This document shows, piece by piece, positions 58,288 to 64,000 of a stretch of DNA of 64,000 nucleotides. The stretch's first letter is position 1. Each line of letters opens with the position of its first letter. The stretch comes from Halictus rubicundus (taxonomy: Eukaryota; Arthropoda; Insecta; Hymenoptera; Halictidae), in the NCBI RefSeq assembly GCF_050948215.1, contig NC_135150.1:15107943-15171942 (forward strand). Direction: 5' to 3'. Made by a program: the position numbers and the translations under genes. The notes beneath the pieces were generated by a model. It searched no databases and was not told the DNA's origin. It worked only from the letters and a program-made list of their open reading frames with translations.

Positions 58288-59931
58288 TTAGGTAATTCAC
58301 AAGTGTACAGAACCTCTTAAATGCACGAGGCCATGTGCAGCAACAAGTTCTGAAGAAATCGCAGCCCGATCGTCCCGAGAGCCGAACAGTCCGTTTCGCG
58401 TGAGAATCAAAAAGCCGGCGGAGCCGTGGCGTCGACCCGGCATTTGCGTGACAGACCGAAAAGCGTATTGCATAAATGATCGCCGGTTGTGGCAGGGGTG
58501 GTAGAACGCGGATCGTCGGATCGTCTTGGCGATTCAGGATGAGCGTAGTTAGCCGCGATACGAAAGACCGGCGGCTCGGCGAGTCACGGAACGCGTAATC
58601 CTTTCTATCTAGATAAAGGAGACGAACTCGCGGGTAAGGGAGCGCGCGATTCGGATTGGCGAAGTGTCAGCCCGCGACCATGACCCGTCGGTAATAAAGC
58701 AGCTAACAATAGACAATGGCGGTCCCATGCTCCACATACGCAAAGCAGGGTAGGCACGCGCAAACCCTGTCCGTGTGTCTGTGTGTATGTGTACAGAGGA
58801 GAGAAGCGTGTAGAGAGACGGTGCGGTGCGTGCACGCGCGCGTGCTCGTCTCGCTCGCGATGTTCCCCGCTCGGCAAAAGTGTTGTCGCTAATTGTCGTG
58901 GCGCAACCGCGCATTGTCCGCGGATTAATCGTCATGAGAAACGTCAGGGATCGCGTTGCCATTGTTGGCCGACAGGCGAACAAACCCGCGGCCGAAGAGG
59001 ACAGGCGGGTGAACAGTCAGCCCAGTCAGCCTGCCTAGCAGGCATAGGCCGGAGCCGTGCAGCTTGGTTTTCGTTGCAAGTGTTACACGGCCTTTTACAA
59101 TTCGGTGTGCGAAAGCAACGCTGCTCGATAGACGGACGGATAGGTGGGTAGGTGGTGGGTAGGCAGATAGATGGACGCACGGATAGATAGATAGGTGTGC
59201 ACGTAGGACGGCCGCTGCTCCTCCCTGTGTCGTGGCCGTGTCGTGTCGTCGTGCTCTTTTCCCCTGCCTGTCTGTCGCACGTGCGTGTCTGCGCCCGGCC
59301 CGAGACCCGTGTGCTTGTTCTCTCGCGTTTGAAATCAATTCTAGCACCGGGATACGGCGGCGCGCGGATCCGGGAGGGGGGGGGGGAGAGGGAAACTATT
59401 CGGCCCGAGTTTCCACCGTCGATTGTCTTTTGTTCTGAGAATTACTCGGTCGACTCGCGCGCTCGCGCTCGCAGCGAGCAAGACCGCCGCGCTTCGAGAT
59501 TGTTGTCGGCGTGAAAATTACAGCACGCCGCGTCGCTGACAGATTGACAGTAGGCGCGATAGGTAACGCCGTGTCCCTCTGTCGCCGCGTCGGGGCCTGG
59601 GACACTCGTTACGTCTATATCGAGACAGCCAGTCGATTGCAAAAGTCGCGGGATACCATTTTTCTTTTTATTTCTGCTGCATTCATAGATCGATACGATT
59701 GCTGGCAGCTCGATTCAATTGGGCGCTGAATTTTAATGAGCGCCGAGGGAATCGTGGGCTGTCATATTCCTACCGTGGCATTGCGATCAGTGACTAAGTA
59801 TGCACGGAGAAGTTTACCAACAAATGTCCGAGCGTAGGTTCGCCGAGGCTGCAGTCGGGGACGACCATTTTCTGCAGACAGTTTTCTAAATGGCCCCACG
59901 CAAGGCTACGGAGGAACCACGCTACTTCGAG
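58288..59931. other. Non-coding region, GC-rich with simple repeats
   Basis: Holds TG-, GATA/GGTA- and poly-G (59377-59386) simple sequence. Frames at 58.6-59.6 kb overlap on both strands and lack domains. Confidence 0.5.
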
Positions 59932-59935
59932 TTAA

Positions 59936-60376
59936 CACGTTAAGTGCCAAATTACAACCCCAGAGATTCTTACAAAATCAGAGTAATTTAATTAACACTT
60001 GTTAATTAACGAGATGTATATTGCTTTGTAACAGTGACAAGACTATCCATTCAGACTTCACACAACTTTTGTTGTAATATGTGCTTCAATGAATAAGTTC
60101 ATTCAAAAATTTCTGATGAAAACATTTTTGTAATTTCTGCAATTGTAAAAGAAAAAATTAGGGAACAGTCATTTTGACTGGTTCGGTAGTTCTAGTGTTA
60201 ATGAAACCAAAACTAGAAATCTAAAATGTATCATAGGGGATGCTGTCTTAAACCTTTTGAATTCGAAAGAATCCAATAAAATTCGGTTTATCTGGATATC
60301 TTATAATGAAAATACATTTTTAAACCCAGTCAAGAATCACTGTCAGTCATATGTGACTGACGTGGCGGTTAACGTG
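59936..60376. mobile_element. TTAA-type MITE (CACGTTAAGTGCC family) carrying a nested MITE
   Basis: TTAA (59932-59935) then CACGTTAAGTGCC, and CGGTTAACGTG then TTAA (60377-60380). Removing the nested 202-bp element and one TTAA leaves about 235 bp, close to the 217-bp copy at 62074-62290. They match at GAGATTCTTACAAAATCAGA, AGGGGATGCTGT and TCGGTTTATCTGGATAT. Near the right end it has the palindrome-like GTCAGTCATATGTGACTGAC. Confidence 0.75.
59996..60197. mobile_element. CACTAAACC-family TTAA MITE nested in another MITE (202 bp)
   Basis: TTAA (59992-59995) then CACTTGTTAATTAACG, and TGACTGGTTCGGTAGTTCTA then GTG and TTAA (60198-60201). The flanking sequence on both sides is contiguous in the related copy at 62074-62290, where one TTAA occupies the site. 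Confidence 0.78.
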
Positions 60377-60380
60377 TTAA

Positions 60381-61190
60381 TGCATTCGTCGCGTGGATGA
60401 GGTGTCGGTTCGATCCATGCGCGAGGGACGAAACGAAAACAGTCGTGTCACTTTACAATAATGTCTACGCGCGTGCAAGTATGAAATACTAAGAAGTAAA
60501 AGAGAACTGCCCATCATTACAGGCAGTACGTAGCAGATTTAACCTCCCTGGAAATCTTAGCGAAGATAAAATAAATGACGTCATCCGCTTTTTAACCCAC
60601 TTAACCCTAAGAAATAGAATACAAATGTACCTATAACTGCATACAAAGTAATGTAACGTAAAGTAACGAAAAACAATGTAAGCATTGTGGAATAACCCGA
60701 GTCGTTGATGCGACCTAAAATAAATCAATGTAAAAAAAGAAAAGAGAATCGCCAGAATAAAATTTGAATGGATCCAGTTGCGGCTGCCACGAGATCCTGA
60801 AAACTGGTCGATGGTCGAGGTTCAACGATCGCTTTAGAAAATAGCGGTCGGAGAAACGTCACCGATTCGGGATGTTCGAAGGCGCGGAGCAATTAACCAA
60901 TTAATGAGGGTCGCGAGGCGGACTCGTTCAAAGAAACAGTCAGTCATCGGATTTCGGTGGGCAATGAAAGGAACGGGCGGGTATATGGGGCTGCCTCGTG
61001 CCACCCACGCGAGGGCTTTTCACGCCTCTGACACGACTAGTTTCTTTGCCGGGGCACCGAAAGCCGTCGCCGGTGTTGGCCCTTCGGATATCTCGGTCAT
61101 GACAGATAACACAATGGCTCTAATACGGCGCTCTGTGAAAAGGGTAAAGAGGTACCCACGATGACGGCGCCGATGAATGGTTGCCCCTGC

Positions 61191-61230
<40 letters not shown>

Positions 61231-62073
61231 CAGCGAGAACGGCGGGGAGGGGGGCGGCGGCTGCACCTATCTTATCGGATCTCCTTCGAGTTGCGGCGCA
61301 GCGAGCAACTCTTTGACAGTGGTGCCCATTGTTCCACGTGATCTCCTCGACCTGCTCGTTTTCAGTCCCGTGATCCGAACCTCTTGCGTGCGATTTCCTC
61401 CTCGATTCCTCTCGAACGATCGAATTTTTTCGGGGCGACTCCGTAATGAAAGGTCGCCGACAGGATGACTCCTTGACGGACCGTTAGGAATCCTCCTCGT
61501 TCCTTTTCACAGACCTTTTCGAAATCGAGGCGGCTTTTCACGAACCGAACGATGCAATAGCTTTGACGGACTTTGTCTTCCCGCTTGACAGCCTGTCGAT
61601 TTCTTCGATCCCTCGGCGCCCGTGGATCCTTCGAGAAAATTCTTAGGCTTTTGTTCCCGTTTTACGTCCTCTCCGTTGTTTGGTAATCGAAGTCGACCGC
61701 GGTCCCCGACCGTTCTTGGCAAAAGGGTCCGCGTTTTTCTATGAACGTGCGAATAATAGACCTGATTACTTTACACACCGACGAGTGTCCTTTATTTGCG
61801 GTTATCCCTATGAATGGTAGTTGTGAACAGTGACATAAAACTTGACCACTTCGTTCCGCGGTATATGACCTAACAAAAAATCAATTGTTCTCTTCTCGTG
61901 TTTACGGCTCGAAATAAAAATTCAATTGTGTGCCAATTAAGTGTTATTAAATGTAAATAATCACCACCTTTTTTTTTGGTGTAGTAAATCATTTGAATGA
62001 CGTATCCGACTCAGTTGGGTTTGTAAAATTATTACAGGTTGGCTCACCACAACCCTCAAAACAATTGATTTAA
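60381..62073. other. Non-coding region
   Basis: No gene recognised. It holds the GA repeat at 61191-61230. An 86-codon frame at 60904-61164 has fairly balanced composition but no domain or homology I know. Confidence 0.45.
61191..61230. repeat. (GA)n microsatellite
   Basis: About 40 bases of GA with two AA interruptions. Confidence 0.9.
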
Positions 62074-62290
62074 CACTGCCATGTCAGTCATATATGACTG
62101 ACAGTAATTTCTGACTAGGTTTAGACATTCATTTTTATTCTCATATATCCAGATAAACCGAACTTTATGAAGATCTTTAGAATTCAAAAGGGTTAAAACA
62201 GCATCCCCTATAATACATTTCAAATATCTAGTTTCGGTTCCGTTAATTGAATTACTCTGATTTTGTAAGAATCTCTGGGCACTTAGCGTG
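62074..62290. mobile_element. TTAA-type MITE, CACGTTAAGTGCC family, uninterrupted copy (217 bp)
   Basis: TTAA (62070-62073) then CACTGCCATGTCAG, and GGGCACTTAGCGTG then TTAA (62291-62294). It contains the perfect 20-base palindrome GTCAGTCATATATGACTGAC at 62083-62102. Inside, CCGTTAATTGAATTACTCTG marks the uninterrupted TTAA that is occupied in the copy at 59936-60376. Confidence 0.75.
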
Positions 62291-62331
62291 TTAAATAGTT
62301 TAGCCGAATAGCAGGGTTAATGTTAATTAAT

Positions 62332-62420
62332 GGACAGCGGATTTTCTGCATTTATGGCAAAAATTGGTTTTGTTTGAAACAGTGAAAATATTAGAAAAAT
62401 TTAAACATACTGCAAATCAT
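62332..62420. mobile_element. Left-end fragment of the GACTGCGGA MITE family
   Basis: GGACAGCGGATTTTCTGCAT then TTATGGCAAAAATTGG, followed by AAACAGTGAAAATATTAGAA as in the copy at 57619-57811. The right end is not found. Confidence 0.5.
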
Positions 62421-63218
62421 TTTAATCATTTTAAGATGTATATATATAGAATAAGTAGATATAAATATAAGAGATATAAGAGATAGAAAATAAGGTAGCT
62501 TTAAGTTAGAAATAAGAGTAGGATACGACCGATGTGAGGGGAAAGGCGGAGAAAGGGTATAAAAATTGGTAAGGGGGTGGTACCAAAATTGTAACCCTGA
62601 GGGGAATCAATAAAGTATCTATCATTTTAATCATTTTCGGTACAATCGCGTTGGAAGAGAACTCGCCCCGGACGGGACGAATCGGGTTTGATTTCGGGTC
62701 GGCGAACCGCTGCACTTGACAGAAGAGGAGCATTGTCTCGCGCGTTATCTCGCGAAGAATGGACACGCGCACGCCTACGCGCTCGTCTTTTTCCCTTGCC
62801 GGGGGGTTCTCTTTGTGGAAAAGAAGGCGCGCGACCAAATACGTGCCGGTTGGCCAACACATTGAATACAAACACCGCGGCACCGTAACGGATTAGAGGC
62901 TCGTCCGATTGTGGCTCTCGGGTTAATGCCTCGCCGGTGATCGTTTCCATAAATACCCACCGACGCGACCCGTCGGTCCCGATTCTCGCTCGCGGCCGGT
63001 ACACATCGGTCTCGATATCGAAAGCGAACGCCAGCCGCCTTCGATCGCGGGCACATAATGGAACGCCTCCGCCGCGCGGCTGTGCATCATCGCCGCAGAA
63101 TGACTTAATAAAAGAATCCCCGATTACGCCAGTCCGGGATTCCAAGCGTCGCGGGCGAGCGAACAAAGCGTCGCCGCTCTACGTACCGAGTCCTAGGTTT
63201 CGTTCATCTAGTCCTCTC

Positions 63219-63242
63219 TTGAGAGAGAGAGAGAGAGAGACA
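63219..63242. repeat. (GA)n microsatellite
   Basis: About 11 GA units. Confidence 0.85.
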
Positions 63243-63870
63243 GAGCTGAAGAGAAACGGGAGACAGAAAGAGAGAACCAAGGTGCGAGAAAAGGCCTTTC
63301 CTGGCCAGCTAATGGCACGGATTTATGTGGGTTAGGGCGTCGACTCTCCGCATGCAAGAAAATCTCACTTGCTTCAGCGCGAGCACCGTGACTCATACGC
63401 GTCTGCCCACCTAATCCGGTGCCCGCTTGCTCGGCTAACCGTCGAGATGGAGCGGGATGAGGGGAACCAACAGAGGAGGAAGAGGCACAATGAAACGGGC
63501 GAGAACGACAAGTTGGACGCGAAATACAATGCGGGCGTGGGTCCTGGCATCAGGCAACGCGGCCAACGAGGCGAATCTCGCGGACTTTTTTTCCCCTCTT
63601 CCGACTCCACGGTAATCTCCGTATCTCTCTGTCTCTCTAAGCTAGCTAGCCACCTTCTTCGGGATCTCCTACACTTTTCCTTTCGTCCGGACGTGCCGAC
63701 GGCGTGTCGTGTCGTGTAGAACGAGGATGTCTTGTGCAAGTACCCCGACCTAGCCTAGCGTCGCGGAGACGCGCTTCGCGCCCTCGTTACTTCGAGCGCG
63801 GAAAGCTCGGGGCCCGGACCTTGAAACCGTTTTCCAACGATCGAGATCGACCTGCCGCGGTGCGCCGCTC

Positions 63871-63889
63871 TCTCTCTCTCTCTCTCGTT
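63871..63889. repeat. (CT)n microsatellite
   Basis: About nine CT units. Confidence 0.85.
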
Positions 63890-64000
63890 GCTCGCCAGAG
63901 CGAGGCGAAAACCCGAGCTATTCTTGGGGAACGAGCCTCGCAGACACGCGGCCTCGTCGTACGCTTTTCGAGCGTGCTCGCGACGCCGTGAAATTTATTG

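Larger units (their letters stand above)
62421..64000. other. Non-coding region at the right edge
   Basis: AT-rich up to about 62.6 kb with a TATA-type repeat near 62437-62480, then GC-rich. GA and CT runs lie at 63219-63242 and 63871-63889. Frames of up to 179 codons overlap on both strands without domains. Confidence 0.5.

Noticed and set aside
60904..61164. 86-codon plus-strand frame
   Set aside because: No family recognised, no splice or UTR signals, and a simple repeat starts 26 bases downstream. Not enough to call a gene.
62627..63166. 179-codon minus-strand open frame
   Set aside because: Arg-rich, overlapped by frames on both strands, with no domain.
1..64000. CRISPR arrays, bacterial operons, riboswitches or phage genes
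   Set aside because: The content is clearly eukaryotic, and the tandem arrays found lack repeat-spacer structure.

Overview
The window looks like nuclear DNA of an insect, most likely a hymenopteran (bee, ant or wasp). It has one split, intron-containing gene of the arthropod Knirps nuclear-receptor family, a eukaryotic tRNA gene, mariner and Tc1-type elements, and many small TTAA- and TA-flanked MITEs. GC-rich, CpG-rich unique DNA alternates with AT-rich repeat patches. The species cannot be fixed from the sequence, and the order-level call is an inference.

Left end (1-7.1 kb): the only protein-coding gene I can support lies on the minus strand. Its coding part is join(2630..3808, 6980..7057), giving 418 residues. 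The first exon encodes the first zinc finger of a Knirps/Knirps-related/Eagle (NR0A) DNA-binding domain. The second encodes the second finger, the Knirps box, low-complexity polyQ/polyT/polyN tracts and two PxDL-type co-repressor motifs near the C terminus. A 3.2-kb intron separates the exons. A splice acceptor directly abuts the ATG, so the 5' UTR must start in one or more unseen upstream exons at higher coordinates.

From 7.1 kb to the end (about 57 kb) I recognise no other protein gene of the host. This stretch lies upstream of the receptor gene and could hold its cis-regulatory DNA, as is common around developmental regulators. It contains one tRNA-Pro(CGG) at 18.0 kb and a 54-codon small ORF of unknown status at 28.1 kb.

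Mobile DNA is the other theme. There are four related mariner copies (16.6, 22.4, 27.2 and 35.1 kb), all defective. A Tc1-like MITE family has members at 1 bp and 24.0, 25.0, 27.0 and 30.8 kb. A 691-bp foldback element at 38.4 kb is almost entirely inverted repeat. There are three TTAA-flanked MITE families and one TA-flanked family with a GACTGCGGA terminus. Two tandem arrays stand out. One, at 41.7-43.6 kb, has twelve ~142-bp monomers in a three-monomer higher-order repeat and sits inside a TTAA MITE. The other, at 48.2-49.1 kb, has five 181-bp monomers whose core resembles the GACTGCGGA MITE. A nested MITE at 60 kb has a paralogous empty site in the same window.
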